A stretch of DNA of 64,000 nt from Plebeiibacterium sediminum (GTDB lineage: Bacteria > Bacteroidota > Bacteroidia > Bacteroidales > Marinilabiliaceae), in contig NZ_JAPDPJ010000001.1 of the NCBI RefSeq assembly GCF_026013605.1, positions 1 to 64,000 of the forward strand. The letters are read 5' to 3'. The translations under genes were made by a program, and so were the position numbers. The notes below the pieces were generated by a model that made no database searches, was not told the DNA's origin, and saw only the letters and a program-made list of their open reading frames with translations. Positions 17,974 through 28,145 of the stretch are shown here, in pieces (positions within the stretch are counted from its first letter, which is position 1; the number at the start of each line of letters is the position of its first letter).

Positions 17974-18486
17974 TTATTGTTTTTGAATACAGTCTACAAA
18001 ATCCTTAACTTCCCATACAGTACCATCAGCTATTACCTCTGCCTCTGAATAAAAAGACTCTCTTTCATTCAGTTTTTCTGCAATATATGCAAGAAGCTCT
18101 TCGCCACTTTTATTGGCCACCAAAGGGCGTTGCGATTTAGATGAGCGTAAACGATCGTTTAATACTTGTGGGCTCAACTTTAAATAGATCGTTAAACCTG
18201 TAGCCTTCATCACTTCCATATTATCAAAAAAGCAAGGTGTACCACCACCAGCTCCAATAATCACCTGATCAAAATCACTTACTTCACGAAGACACTTGGC
18301 CTCAATCTCCCTGAAACCATCTTCTCCACTCTCTTCAAAAATCTGAGATATTGTTTTATGGTATTTATGCTCTATAAAATGATCCAGATCTAAAAATGTC
18401 CAGTTATCCATAGCATCAGCCACCCATCGTCCCATGGTTGACTTTCCACTACCCATAAATCCTATTAAATAAACCCTCTTAACCAT
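17974..18486 (-). CDS. aroK: Shikimate kinase
   Basis: A 170-residue kinase that phosphorylates shikimate with ATP in the chorismate pathway. The P-loop GFMGSGKST begins at residue 9. The shikimate-binding features FLDLDHFIE and the GAGGGTPCF loop follow, and the lid arginine is in RSSKSQRPL. I use the ATG at 18484-18486 (MVKRVYLIGFMGSGKST), which is the normal family N-terminus. The reading frame stays open further upstream into parC but that part has no homology. Only one base separates the parC stop from this start (TAATATG), so aroK is translated as the last gene of a parE-parC-aroK unit. Confidence 0.96.
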   Translation of the reverse strand: MVKRVYLIGFMGSGKSTMGRWVADAMDNWTFLDLDHFIEHKYHKTISQIFEESGEDGFREIEAKCLREVSDFDQVIIGAGGGTPCFFDNMEVMKATGLTIYLKLSPQVLNDRLRSSKSQRPLVANKSGEELLAYIAEKLNERESFYSEAEVIADGTVWEVKDFVDCIQKQ

Positions 18487-18487
18487 A

Positions 18488-21124
18488 TTAAAATAATGAC
18501 ATTTGGTTTTCATCATCTTCAGGTCCATCATGGTCAATATCATGATCTGCTTCCTCTGGATCTTCAGGTTCTGGTTTAACAATTACAGGTTCAAGTTCAT
18601 TAATTTTTGACACCTGATAAGTAGTTAATCTTTTACCCCTGGCTTTAAAGCTCTTCACTCCAATAAACTCATCCACCTCAACAATCATTTTATCACGTTC
18701 TTTATCTTCTCCTCCAAACTTCACTTCTAACCTTGGATAATCAACAGTTGTTACTCTTACAAGATATGATTTAGAGTTTTCACCAATAAAACTTTGAGGT
18801 TTTAGAGATGGCTCTAACTGGAATCTTTTCAAGTAATAGTATTTCTGATCTGCATCGTAATAAGCCACAGACCATACTTTATCCGGATTATATTTTTCTA
18901 TAAGTAGAATATTATCCTCATAATGATTGGTTAAATCAAAATTGGTGTGATAAAACTCACCCGTTTTTGTAATAACAAGAATCAAATCATCAGCATGGAA
19001 TTCCCCTAAATAATCCCCCCTGTTTTCAGAGTTAATTCTTAATACATCTTTATCAAACCAAATCTTACGTCCTCCAAGCGTTGAAACTCCTTTTTTTCTT
19101 AACGCAACTTTCTGAACTTCATATTTAGTAAGAATATTTCCCATGGCACCACGTCCCTTAATGGCTAAATCAGCCATGTCATAATCAAAAATTAAATTCC
19201 TGATTCTTGCTTTTGGACGTAGGATAATTTTAAGTACTTCAGCTTCACCGTTAGGGTTGGCACTAAAATATAATACATCAGAACCTTTAGTTCCTTTTGT
19301 TAAATCATAAACTTTATCGCGTGTAGTACCTGTTACTGCAAAACGTTTTACATAAACACTTCCAGCTTTTCCATCACGATAAACCACGTTATAAATAGTG
19401 CGTTTATCAGCTTTTTTAAATACAGCAAGGTGAATAATTCCCTTACCAATAAAGGCTTTTTCTGATACTTTTGTAATCAGATATCTTCCATCTTTATAAA
19501 AAAGAATAATATCATCAATATCGGAACAATCGCAAACAAATTCATCTTTACGTAGCGAAGTTCCCATAAAACCTTCCTCTCGATTTATATAAAGCTTTTC
19601 GTTTTTAACAACAACTTTACTTGCTTCAATATTCTCAAAGCTTCGGATTTCAGTCTGACGAGGAAAATCCTTTCCATACGTCTTTTTAATATGCTTGAAA
19701 TAATTAATTGAATATGGAATAATATGCTCTAAATTGTATGCAATCTGCTCCATTTCTTCTTCAAGAGAAGCAATATATTCATCTGCTTTATTTGAATCAA
19801 AACGTGAAATTCGTTTAATCCTAATTTCGGTAAGCTTAATAATATCATCGCGGGTTACCTCTCTTCTCAGTGTCTTTTTAAATGGATCCAAACCATGATC
19901 AATAGTTTGAATAATGGCTTCCATCGTTTCACAATCTTCAATTTTTTGATAGATTTTATTTTCTATAAAAATTCGTTCAAGCGATGCAAAATGCCATGCT
20001 TCTTCAAGCTCTCCCCTTCTAATTTCAAGCTCTCTGGTAAGTAGATGAACTGTATGTTCAGTATTTTTTCTTAAAACCTCAGAAACACCAATAAACTTAG
20101 GTGTATTATCTTCAATTAAACAACAGTTAGGCGAAATAGAAACCTCGCAATCAGAAAAAGCATAAAGGGCATCAATTGTTTTGTCGGTTGATACACCTGC
20201 TGGCAAATGAATTAATATCTCAACATTTTCAGCGGTATTATCATCGATCTTTTTAATCTTAATTTTCCCCTTTTCATTAGCCTTTATTATTGATTCAATA
20301 AGGGATGATGTATTTTTTCCATAAGGAATATCCGTAATATTCAGCGTTCTGTTATCTTGCTTTACAATCTTAGCCCTAACTTTAACTGCACCACCTCTAA
20401 TTCCATCATTATAGCGCGAAACATCAACCATTCCACCTGCAGGAAAATCAGGGAAAATTTCAAAGTCCTTTCCTTCCAGGTGCGCGATAGAGGCATCAAT
20501 AAGTTCATTAAAGTTATGAGGCAGAATCTTAGATGCCAGTCCCACTGCAATACCTTCAACACCTTGAGCTAATAACAAAGGGAATTTTACAGGCAACGTA
20601 ATAGGTTCCTTATTACGGCCATCATAACTCATTTTCCAAAGTGTTGTTTTAGGATTAAAAACAACTTCCTGAGCAAATTTAGTTAAACGAGCCTCAATAT
20701 ATCGAGGGGCAGCTGCTCCATCTCCTGTGGCCACATTACCCCAGTTACCCTGAGTGTCAATCAAAAGATTTTTTTGACCTAATTGCACCAAGGCATCTCC
20801 AATTGATGCATCCCCGTGAGGGTGAAACTGCATTGTAAAACCTATGATATTGGCTACTTTATTGTAACGACCATCATCCATTCTACGCATTGCATGTAAA
20901 ATTCTTCGTTGTACAGGCTTTAATCCATCATTAATATGAGGAACTGCACGCTCAAGAATAACATAAGAGGCATAATCCAAAAACCAGCCCTTAAACATAC
21001 CTCCCAGATGAGATATCTTTACATCAGAGCCTTGATCTTCGGATCTTATACCTTGTTCTGAATTATTGTCTTCAGGATTTAGGTTTGTTTCTTCGTCATT
21101 TGGGTTATTAATATCTTCGCTCAT
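18488..21124 (-). CDS. parC: DNA topoisomerase IV subunit A
   Basis: An 878-residue type IIA topoisomerase breakage-reunion subunit that decatenates daughter chromosomes with ParE. The winged-helix region shows GLKPVQRRILHAM, FHPHGDASIGDALV (quinolone-resistance region) and the catalytic tyrosine in APRYIEARL. The C-terminal half is the DNA-wrapping propeller domain, followed by an acidic tail (EPEDPEEADHDIDHDGPEDDE). The first ~35 residues are an acidic, asparagine-rich extension before the conserved core. It follows parE after 29 bases, and that linkage is why I call it topoisomerase IV and not gyrase A. Confidence 0.94.
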   Translation of the reverse strand: MSEDINNPNDEETNLNPEDNNSEQGIRSEDQGSDVKISHLGGMFKGWFLDYASYVILERAVPHINDGLKPVQRRILHAMRRMDDGRYNKVANIIGFTMQFHPHGDASIGDALVQLGQKNLLIDTQGNWGNVATGDGAAAPRYIEARLTKFAQEVVFNPKTTLWKMSYDGRNKEPITLPVKFPLLLAQGVEGIAVGLASKILPHNFNELIDASIAHLEGKDFEIFPDFPAGGMVDVSRYNDGIRGGAVKVRAKIVKQDNRTLNITDIPYGKNTSSLIESIIKANEKGKIKIKKIDDNTAENVEILIHLPAGVSTDKTIDALYAFSDCEVSISPNCCLIEDNTPKFIGVSEVLRKNTEHTVHLLTRELEIRRGELEEAWHFASLERIFIENKIYQKIEDCETMEAIIQTIDHGLDPFKKTLRREVTRDDIIKLTEIRIKRISRFDSNKADEYIASLEEEMEQIAYNLEHIIPYSINYFKHIKKTYGKDFPRQTEIRSFENIEASKVVVKNEKLYINREEGFMGTSLRKDEFVCDCSDIDDIILFYKDGRYLITKVSEKAFIGKGIIHLAVFKKADKRTIYNVVYRDGKAGSVYVKRFAVTGTTRDKVYDLTKGTKGSDVLYFSANPNGEAEVLKIILRPKARIRNLIFDYDMADLAIKGRGAMGNILTKYEVQKVALRKKGVSTLGGRKIWFDKDVLRINSENRGDYLGEFHADDLILVITKTGEFYHTNFDLTNHYEDNILLIEKYNPDKVWSVAYYDADQKYYYLKRFQLEPSLKPQSFIGENSKSYLVRVTTVDYPRLEVKFGGEDKERDKMIVEVDEFIGVKSFKARGKRLTTYQVSKINELEPVIVKPEPEDPEEADHDIDHDGPEDDENQMSLF

Positions 21125-21153
21125 GCTTACAACTGCATTTAATATTGTTTATA

Positions 21154-22986
21154 TTATGCCGGATCTTCTTCTACAACAAGGTTGTCTATAATAAAAGTTT
21201 GTCGGTCGGGAGTATTTTTACCCATATAAAATGAGAGTAATTGCTGTACAGCATCTTCCTTTTTCATTCTTACAGGTTCCAACCTGATATCCTTACCAAT
21301 AAAGTGTTTAAACTCATCAGGACTAATCTCCCCTAAACCTTTAAATCGTGTAATTTCAGGATTTGCTCCTAATTGCTTAATGGCTTTTGCCTTTTCCTCA
21401 TCAGAATAACAATAGATTGTTTTCTTTTTATTTCGCACCCTGAACAATGGAGTTTGCAAAATATATAAATGTCCATTTTTTACTAATTCCGGAAAAAACT
21501 GTAAAAAGAAGGTTATTAACAACAACCTGATATGCATACCATCCACATCGGCATCTGTTGCTATAATCACATGATTATATCTCAGTGTTTCCATTCCCTC
21601 TTCAATATTAAGGGCTGCCTGCAAAAGGTTAAATTCTTCATTTTCATAAACCACCTTTCTGGTTAGTCCATATGAATTTAGTGGCTTACCTTTTAAACTA
21701 AAAACAGCTTGCGTGTTAACGCTTCTGGCTTTTGTTATAGATCCACTGGCAGAATCACCCTCTGTAATAAAGATCGATGAATGCGGGGCTTCTTCATTAT
21801 TGGTATTATAATGCACTCTGCAGTCTCTTAACTTTTTATTGTGCAAACTAACCTTTTTGGCTCTTTCTTTTGCCAGCTTTTGAATTCCTGAAATGGCTTT
21901 TCTTTCTTTTTCCGATTCCAGAATTTTTCTCATCAGAAGTTCAGCAACTTCAGTATTTCTGTGTAAGAAATTATCCAATTCTTTCTTAACAAAATCTACA
22001 ACATAGTTTCTTACAGAAGGTCCATTCGGTCCCATATCTTTTGACCCCAACTTTGTTTTAGTCTGAGATTCAAATACAGGCTCTTCAATTTTAATACTAA
22101 TAGCCGCAATAATACCAGTTCTGATATCCGAAACATCAAAATTCTTATTATAAAATTCACGAACCGTTTTCACCAAAGCCTCTCTAAAAGCAATCTGATG
22201 GGTTCCTCCCTGAGTGGTATGCTGTCCGTTTACAAAGGTATAGTATTCCTCTCCATACTGATTACCATGCGTCAGGGCCACTTCAAAATCTTCAGCCTTT
22301 AAATGAATCAAAGGATAAACTCCGGGAGAAGTCATATTGTCATTTAATAAATCAAGCAGACCATTCTTTGATTTATATGTTTTTCCATTATAAATAATTG
22401 CCAATCCGGCATTCAGATAGGTATAATTCTTTAATAGAGGTTCGATATACTCATCTCGATAGACATACTTTTCAAAAATTTCACCATCTGGTTGAAACGA
22501 AACAAATGTTCCATTCTCCTCTGTTGTTGACTCAACATCATACTCCTGTATTACATTTCCTTGTGAGAAATCAACTTTTTTACATTCTCCATCACGATAA
22601 GCAACTACAGTAAACTCCTTTGATAAAGCATTAACAGCCTTAATCCCTACCCCATTCAGTCCTACAGATTTTTTAAATACTTTGGAATCATACTTTGCTC
22701 CCGTATTCATTTTTGAAGCCACATCAATGACTTTACCCAAAGGGATTCCTCTACCAAAGTCACGAATTGTAACTTTTCCTTCCTGCACTGTAACCTCTAT
22801 CTTTTTACCAAACCCCATCATGTATTCATCAATGGAGTTATCCATTACTTCCTTAAGTAACACATAAATACCATCATCGGAATATGAACCATCGCCCAAC
22901 TTACCAATGTACATTCCCGGTCGTTTCCTAATATGTTCCTTCCAGTCTAGGGTTCTAATGGCATCTTCAGAATACTGTTGCGACAT
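21154..22986 (-). CDS. parE: DNA topoisomerase IV subunit B
   Basis: A 610-residue ATPase subunit of topoisomerase IV. The GHKL ATP-binding site is visible: [11 protein letters not shown], the Mg-binding asparagine in [17 protein letters not shown], and [15 protein letters not shown]. The TOPRIM domain has [12 protein letters not shown] and [12 protein letters not shown]. The C-terminus ends in the short form without the long gyrase B insertion, and together with the adjacent parC this favours ParE over GyrB. It is the first gene of the parE-parC-aroK unit, with a TAnnTTTG element about 60 bases upstream. Confidence 0.94.
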   Translation of the reverse strand: MSQQYSEDAIRTLDWKEHIRKRPGMYIGKLGDGSYSDDGIYVLLKEVMDNSIDEYMMGFGKKIEVTVQEGKVTIRDFGRGIPLGKVIDVASKMNTGAKYDSKVFKKSVGLNGVGIKAVNALSKEFTVVAYRDGECKKVDFSQGNVIQEYDVESTTEENGTFVSFQPDGEIFEKYVYRDEYIEPLLKNYTYLNAGLAIIYNGKTYKSKNGLLDLLNDNMTSPGVYPLIHLKAEDFEVALTHGNQYGEEYYTFVNGQHTTQGGTHQIAFREALVKTVREFYNKNFDVSDIRTGIIAAISIKIEEPVFESQTKTKLGSKDMGPNGPSVRNYVVDFVKKELDNFLHRNTEVAELLMRKILESEKERKAISGIQKLAKERAKKVSLHNKKLRDCRVHYNTNNEEAPHSSIFITEGDSASGSITKARSVNTQAVFSLKGKPLNSYGLTRKVVYENEEFNLLQAALNIEEGMETLRYNHVIIATDADVDGMHIRLLLITFFLQFFPELVKNGHLYILQTPLFRVRNKKKTIYCYSDEEKAKAIKQLGANPEITRFKGLGEISPDEFKHFIGKDIRLEPVRMKKEDAVQQLLSFYMGKNTPDRQTFIIDNLVVEEDPA

Positions 22987-23046
22987 AACTATATATGTTT
23001 ATAAGTTGTTTTGTTAAGTATGGAAAGACTGTAAATAAAATTCTTT

Positions 23047-23054
23047 CAAATATA
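23047..23054 (-). promoter_or_regulatory. Putative -7 element for parE
   Basis: On the minus strand TATATTTG matches TAnnTTTG, 60 bases before the parE ATG. No -33 TTG is evident. Confidence 0.5.
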
Positions 23055-23202
23055 ATTAAATCGAGATTTTTTTGGTAATTCTTTTTTCAACAGGTAGCAA
23101 TAAGAGCTTCTTAACTTCAATCTTTGTCTTAAGATAAGCACATTAGCTGTTCAAAACTTTTTTAAGCACAGTAAAAAATTATCAGGAAAGGGATAAAAAA
23201 AA

Positions 23203-23224
23203 CGGATTCAAGTAATTGAATCCG
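23203..23224 (-). terminator. Terminator of the hpt-adk-obgE-mutS-like operon
   Basis: CGGATTCAA (23203-23211) pairs perfectly with TTGAATCCG (23216-23224). On the minus strand the hairpin is followed by a run of eight T. It lies about 170 bases after the last gene of the leftward operon. Confidence 0.85.
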
Positions 23225-23393
23225 CTTATTGCAAATTTGTGAACCAATAATTATAATATTTCAACAAATAATCTCTTTAAACGAAAAGTTTTAATTCGGA
23301 TTTGAGATTAGTTAAAAGTCAGGTATAAAAAAAATTAAAAAAATCCTTAAAACATAGTGTTTACGGCTTTTTTTTACAAAAAATTAGAAAATA

Positions 23394-25220
23394 TTATTCA
23401 ATTGGTATAATACCCATTTTTTTCATCAAAAAAGAGGCATTGTGGTTCTGCGTTACTCCTTTATATAATTTATAATCAAAGAGTAATTGTCCGGATTGGT
23501 TTTTTACCTCAAAGCAATAATTCACAATTTTTGAGGAAGACTCTTTTTCTAGAATTTCCAACTCTAAATCATGAGTTGCGATCATCCCATAAGCATGATG
23601 ATTTAATAAATTTCGGATTAACTCCATACTTCCATATGTTTTATCTTTTGAGTTAGTTCCCTTCAAAATCTCATCAAGAATTATAAATACCTGATTTCCC
23701 TCCTTTAACTTATCAATGATATATTTTAATCTTTTAAGCTCAGCAAAAAAGTACGATTCGTGCTTCATTAATGAATCGGTAGTTCGCATATTTGTTACCA
23801 ACTCCATTGGCATATATTTCATTTTACTTGCACAAACTACCACACCACAATTTCCAAGCACAAGATTTAATCCTACGCTTCGTAAAAAAGTACTTTTCCC
23901 AGACATATTAGCCCCGGTTATTAAAGTAAAAATGGATTCATTATAATTAAAGTCATTACAAACTCTTTCTTTTCTATCGATTAAAGGATGACCCAAATTC
24001 TCAACATCAAAAACACTAACTTCACTTAATTCTGGAAAAACAAAATCGGGATGATTATGAACATAACCTGCAAGACTATTACAAGCATCTATTTCATGAA
24101 CCACATTTAGCCAATTAAAAAGATGCTGCTTATGATCATTTAGCCACTTTTCAATTTTTAAAACATACATATAATCCCACAACAACATTCCGTTTAAAAT
24201 TACGCCTCCAAGTAATCCATTTCTTTGATCGAAATGATTCATGTAGGTACCTAATTTATCGATAGCTACAGCTGCATTTGCTTTTCCTTCGTACAGCTCA
24301 GCTTTAAACTGCTTTAATCCTGTCGATTTAAACTCTTGACTAACAATTAAATTAGTTAAAACTGCATAATTCTGAAGTATGGAGGAAAGCGATGAAAATT
24401 GCAGGTTTACTTTATTAATTTTACGAAATGCAGAACCAACGAATGTTAAGTTAAAAAGAAAAATAACGACAGGAACAACTGGGGCAAAACCAAAAAATGT
24501 AAATAAAAGTGATGTAACAAATAGTATTGGTAATACCTTAATTACGCATTTAAATAAATAAGATTTTTTCAATAACCATGGTCTGTAATCTTTTAACTGG
24601 TCAATTTTAGATATGTATTCTTCTTTTTCCTTTAAAGCCCTTCCTTTTGCATAAAATAACTGTCGGAACTCAGTTAATTGAGACAGTTCTTTCATTACAC
24701 TTTGCACAAGGCGAATTGATTCAATATCCGAAGAAATAAAAGATAACTTTTCAGCCAACTTTCTTTCTCCAACAATTGTAGTCGTTCTGTTAATATATTG
24801 AAAGAATGAACCTGTTCCAAACAGATCTAAATCGTGAGAGTAATTATGCAGAGGATCAATGAATTTTTCTCCATTTGAAAAACAATCCCAAGTTCCTTTT
24901 TGTGCCGAAATTTCATTCTGATTTAAAGTCTTCAGCTCTAAAAATTCGGCTCTTCTTTTTTTGTAAAAATTAAACTGCTTTATCAGTAAGACAAAGCAGA
25001 ATACTGCTGCTATAAATAATACTATTGCAGCAACAACAGAATAATCATAAAGGTATATTGGTAAGGCAAAAAGCAGGAAAAAACACAATACCCTAATCCA
25101 ACCTGATTGAATTATTTTACGCGATACTTGTCGACTGCTAGTATCGTATTTTTCCTCTAATAAAGTATATTCTTGAACTAATCTATCATATCCTTGTTCG
25201 ATTCGTCCAGTGCTTTCCAT
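23394..25220 (-). CDS. MutS-family ATPase with predicted membrane segments
   Basis: A 608-residue protein with a C-terminal MutS domain V ATPase: Walker [10 protein letters not shown] at residues 436-444, an ST-type motif around [11 protein letters not shown], Walker B VFIILDE at 511-517 and the switch ATHDLE at 548-553. The mismatch-recognition and connector domains of MutS1 are absent. Two pairs of hydrophobic segments (about 41-59, 61-80, 223-243 and 245-263) suggest membrane anchoring, which is unusual for this family. The middle keeps a lever/core-like helical part. Its start overlaps the obgE end by 43 bases, implying translational coupling. It is the last gene of the hpt-adk-obgE unit. 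A role in mismatch repair should not be assumed; what DNA or RNA structure it acts on is unknown. Confidence 0.88.
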   Translation of the reverse strand: MESTGRIEQGYDRLVQEYTLLEEKYDTSSRQVSRKIIQSGWIRVLCFFLLFALPIYLYDYSVVAAIVLFIAAVFCFVLLIKQFNFYKKRRAEFLELKTLNQNEISAQKGTWDCFSNGEKFIDPLHNYSHDLDLFGTGSFFQYINRTTTIVGERKLAEKLSFISSDIESIRLVQSVMKELSQLTEFRQLFYAKGRALKEKEEYISKIDQLKDYRPWLLKKSYLFKCVIKVLPILFVTSLLFTFFGFAPVVPVVIFLFNLTFVGSAFRKINKVNLQFSSLSSILQNYAVLTNLIVSQEFKSTGLKQFKAELYEGKANAAVAIDKLGTYMNHFDQRNGLLGGVILNGMLLWDYMYVLKIEKWLNDHKQHLFNWLNVVHEIDACNSLAGYVHNHPDFVFPELSEVSVFDVENLGHPLIDRKERVCNDFNYNESIFTLITGANMSGKSTFLRSVGLNLVLGNCGVVVCASKMKYMPMELVTNMRTTDSLMKHESYFFAELKRLKYIIDKLKEGNQVFIILDEILKGTNSKDKTYGSMELIRNLLNHHAYGMIATHDLELEILEKESSSKIVNYCFEVKNQSGQLLFDYKLYKGVTQNHNASFLMKKMGIIPIE

Positions 25221-26188
25221 ATCATATCTTTTAATTCTGTAATACCTAAATTGGCAACCGAAGATATAAAAGTATATGGAATTTCAGGTAATTGATGTTT
25301 TATTTCAGCAATCAGCTCGTCATCCAGTAAATCACATTTTGAAATAGCCAACAATCGTTGTTTATCAAGAAGTTCAGGATTATACATTTTTAATTCATTA
25401 AGCAGAATCTGATATTCTTTGGCAATATCATCCGCATCTGCAGGAACTAAAAATAAAAGAATTGAATTTCGCTCAATATGACGTAAAAACCTCAATCCTA
25501 ACCCTTTTCCATCACTTGCTCCCTCTATAATACCAGGAATATCAGCCATTACAAAGGACTTATAATCACGATAATTCACAATACCAAGATTTGGAACCAA
25601 AGTTGTAAACGGGTAATCAGCAATTTCTGGTTTTGCTGCAGAAACAACTGATAACAATGTTGACTTACCTGCATTAGGAAATCCAACTAATCCAACATCT
25701 GCCAATACTTTTAACTCAAGGATAACTGCTACTTCAATACCCTCTAATCCTGGCTGAGCATATCGTGGAGTTTGATTTGTAGAAGTTTTAAAATGCATAT
25801 TTCCTCTACCACCTTTCCCTCCTGGTGCTAAAACAAACTCTTGTCCTTCCTCAGTTATTTCACAGATCACTTCACCTGTTTCTGCATTTTTTGCAATTGT
25901 ACCAAGAGGAACGAAAATCGTTTTATCTTCTCCTTGTGAACCAAAACTACCCTGTGCTCCACCTGACATTCCATGCCCTGCAAAAATATGTCGCTGAAAT
26001 TTTAAGTGTAATAAAGTCCAGTGATTACGGCTACCTTTAATAATTACGTGACCACCTCTACCTCCATCACCACCATCTGGTCCTCCTTTAGGAACAAATT
26101 TCTCTCTTCGCATATGTGCAGAACCTGCCCCACCTTTACCTGAGCGACAGAATATTTTTACATAATCAACAAAATTACTACTTGCCAT
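25178..26188 (-). CDS. obgE: GTPase Obg
   Basis: A 336-residue essential GTPase that binds late 50S ribosome assembly intermediates and the stringent alarmone. The N-terminal glycine-rich Obg fold spans about 1-158 ([30 protein letters not shown]). The G domain follows with G1 GFPNAGKST, switch region [12 protein letters not shown]3 DIPGI and G4 SKCD. The OCT extension found in some homologues is absent. I start at the ATG 26186-26188 ([13 protein letters not shown]), the usual family start; a longer in-frame extension has no homology. The 3' end overlaps the mutS-like gene by 43 bases. Confidence 0.97.
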   Translation of the reverse strand: MASSNFVDYVKIFCRSGKGGAGSAHMRREKFVPKGGPDGGDGGRGGHVIIKGSRNHWTLLHLKFQRHIFAGHGMSGGAQGSFGSQGEDKTIFVPLGTIAKNAETGEVICEITEEGQEFVLAPGGKGGRGNMHFKTSTNQTPRYAQPGLEGIEVAVILELKVLADVGLVGFPNAGKSTLLSVVSAAKPEIADYPFTTLVPNLGIVNYRDYKSFVMADIPGIIEGASDGKGLGLRFLRHIERNSILLFLVPADADDIAKEYQILLNELKMYNPELLDKQRLLAISKCDLLDDELIAEIKHQLPEIPYTFISSVANLGITELKDMIWKALDESNKDMID

Positions 26189-26260
26189 AACCAATACACT
26201 TAAAAAAACAAGCCACGGAAAGCACAAAAACTCCCGCGGCTCATGTAAATATTAATATCC

Positions 26261-26833
26261 TTATTGTACAGAATCAAGAACTTCAGAAATAGAACCAAAG
26301 ATTTCTTCAATACTTCCTACACCTTTAATTGACTTATATACTCTTTTCTTTTTATAGAAATCAATTACAGGTTTAGTTTGAGATTCATATACGTTAATTC
26401 TTTTTTCAATAGTTTCTAAGTTATCATCAGATCTTCCTGAAACTTTTCCTCGCTCAAGCAATCTTTCAACTAACTCATCTTTAGGAACCTCAAGATTAAT
26501 CATTACACTAACCTTTGTTTTATATTCAGCTAATAACTCCTCAAGAGCTTTTGCCTGCTCCACTGTTCTTGGAAAACCATCAAAAATAACACCTTTTGAA
26601 CCAACTAATGATTCAATTTTGTTATCAATCATCCCAATGATTGTTTCATCAGGCACCAACTCTCCTTTGTCAATAAAACTTTTAGCAATTGTACCAAGTT
26701 GAGTATGACCGCTAATTTCTGCTCTTAACAGATCTCCGGTAGAGATGTGTGCTAAATTGTATTTTTCAATAATGTTTTCACTTTGGGTACCTTTACCGGA
26801 CCCTGGAGGACCAAAAATTACTACGTTCAACAT
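26261..26833 (-). CDS. adk: Adenylate kinase
   Basis: A 190-residue enzyme that interconverts ATP + AMP and 2 ADP. The P-loop GPPGSGKGTQ is at residues 8-17. The AMP-binding region STGDLLRAE and the DGFPRTVEQA motif are both present. The lid is the short type without zinc cysteines, explaining a length below the ~214 of E. coli. It follows hpt after 17 bases and precedes obgE by 72, in one leftward operon that joins purine nucleotide metabolism to a GTPase. Confidence 0.97.
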   Translation of the reverse strand: MLNVVIFGPPGSGKGTQSENIIEKYNLAHISTGDLLRAEISGHTQLGTIAKSFIDKGELVPDETIIGMIDNKIESLVGSKGVIFDGFPRTVEQAKALEELLAEYKTKVSVMINLEVPKDELVERLLERGKVSGRSDDNLETIEKRINVYESQTKPVIDFYKKKRVYKSIKGVGSIEEIFGSISEVLDSVQ

Positions 26834-26850
26834 TTCGGTTATAGTTTATA

Positions 26851-27387
26851 TTATTCAACAACTGTATATATATCTGCTAAATTACGGCCATGTCCATCAT
26901 AATCCAGACCATATCCCACGATAAAATCATTAGGAATTTCCATACCCGCATAATCAATATCAATATCCACTTTACAAGCCTCTGGTTTAAATAGCATAGT
27001 TGCGATTTTCACCTCTGAAGGTTGATATCCTAACAATTGATTTTTAATTTTTTCAATGGTAAAACCTGTATCAATTATATCTTCCAGAATAACTACACAT
27101 CTACCTTCGATATTCTCGTTTAAACCAATCAACTCTTTTACTTTTCCTGTAGAAGAAGTACCTTCATAAGAAGAAAGCTTTACAAAACTAATTTCACATG
27201 GAAAATTTAGTTTTTTCATTAAATCAGCAGCGAACATAAAAGAACCATTCAATACACAAATCATTAAAGGATCTTTATCTACCAACTCCTCATTCATTCG
27301 GTCTGCTATTCCTGCAATTGCATTATCTATCTTCTCAAAAGGAATTGACAACTCGAACTCCCTGTCTAATAGCTTTATACGTTTCAT
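26851..27387 (-). CDS. hpt: Hypoxanthine phosphoribosyltransferase
   Basis: A 178-residue purine salvage enzyme that adds hypoxanthine or guanine to PRPP. The PRPP-binding signature VVILEDIIDTGFT is at about residues 95-107. PLMICVLNGSFMFAADLMKKL (shown in part: VLNGSFMFAADL) and the C-terminal FIVGYGLDYDGHGRNL are family-typical. It is the first gene of the hpt-adk-obgE-mutS-like operon and is divergent from purE across about 130 bases, placing salvage and de novo purine genes back to back. Confidence 0.95.
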   Translation of the reverse strand: MKRIKLLDREFELSIPFEKIDNAIAGIADRMNEELVDKDPLMICVLNGSFMFAADLMKKLNFPCEISFVKLSSYEGTSSTGKVKELIGLNENIEGRCVVILEDIIDTGFTIEKIKNQLLGYQPSEVKIATMLFKPEACKVDIDIDYAGMEIPNDFIVGYGLDYDGHGRNLADIYTVVE

Positions 27388-27416
27388 TAATTGGGTAAAA
27401 TTTTATTTATGTGGCG

Positions 27417-27424
27417 CAAAAGTA
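27417..27424 (-). promoter_or_regulatory. Putative -7 element for hpt operon
   Basis: On the minus strand TACTTTTG matches TAnnTTTG, 30 bases before the hpt ATG. The -33 position has no TTG. Confidence 0.55.
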
Positions 27425-27467
27425 CAAAAAAATACAATCATTAAAACCTTTTCCATTCATAACTTGT

Positions 27468-27475
27468 TAATTTTG
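27468..27475 (+). promoter_or_regulatory. Putative -7 element for purE
   Basis: TAATTTTG matches TAnnTTTG, 40 bases before the purE ATG. It is back to back with the hpt element about 45 bases away. Confidence 0.5.
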
Positions 27476-27515
27476 CGTTAGTTTAAACATTTTATTTACT
27501 TATATAAATTATACT

Positions 27516-28022
27516 ATGCAAGCAGTAGTTAGTATTATTATGGGCAGTACATCTGATTTGCCTGTTATGGAAAAAGCGGCTCAGGTGCTAAATGATTTAA
27601 AAATCCCGTTTGAAATCAATGCACTTTCAGCACACAGAACACCTGAGGCTGTTGAGAAATTCGCAAAAGGAGCAGAGGAAAAAGGCATAAAAGTTATTAT
27701 TGCAGCTGCAGGAATGGCAGCGCACCTTCCTGGTGTTATTGCTTCAATGACTAAACTACCAATCATTGGTGTACCAATTAAAGCATCTTTAGATGGTTTG
27801 GATGCTTTATTAGCAATTGTTCAAATGCCTCCGGGAATCCCTGTTGCAACAGTAGGTATCAACGGGGCTCAAAATGCAGGTATCCTTGCCGCACAAATGC
27901 TAGCCTTGGGTGATAAAGAACTCGCTTCAAGAGTAGCCGAATTTAAGGAAAATTTAAAAGCTAAAATCGAAAAGGCAAACAAAGATCTAAGTGAAATTAA
28001 ATATGAATTTAAAACCAATTAA
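27516..28022 (+). CDS. purE: 5-(carboxyamino)imidazole ribonucleotide mutase (PurE class I)
   Basis: A 168-residue enzyme of de novo purine synthesis that converts N5-CAIR to CAIR. The active-site segments are MGSTSDLPVM near the start, SAHRTPE at about residues 44-50, and the GMAAHLPGV and GINGAQNAG loops. The class I assignment follows from SAHRTP and the length near 165. purK is not adjacent here. It is a single gene followed by a strong terminator and divergent from hpt. Confidence 0.97.
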   Translation: MQAVVSIIMGSTSDLPVMEKAAQVLNDLKIPFEINALSAHRTPEAVEKFAKGAEEKGIKVIIAAAGMAAHLPGVIASMTKLPIIGVPIKASLDGLDALLAIVQMPPGIPVATVGINGAQNAGILAAQMLALGDKELASRVAEFKENLKAKIEKANKDLSEIKYEFKTN

Positions 28023-28086
28023 TTCATTAGATTAAATAGAATAATTTCATTTATTGTTAAAATATTAGCGAATTATTTTTAAATTT

Positions 28087-28130
28087 AAGGTGAACTTAGA
28101 GATCAGTCTCAGGGTTCACCTTTTTTTTTT
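28087..28130 (+). terminator. Intrinsic terminator of purE
   Basis: AAGGTGAAC (28087-28095) pairs perfectly with GTTCACCTT (28114-28122), followed by a T-run. The loop also contains a short GAGA/TCTC pairing. Confidence 0.9.
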
Positions 28131-28145
28131 ACAATACTAAGAACC

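Larger units (their letters stand above)
22987..23393. other. Gene-free stretch between parE and the mutS-like gene
   Basis: About 400 AT-rich bases. It holds the parE upstream region (with the -7 element at 23047-23054) and the terminator at 23203-23224. I see no ORF with homology, no tRNA and no other repeat. Confidence 0.6.
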
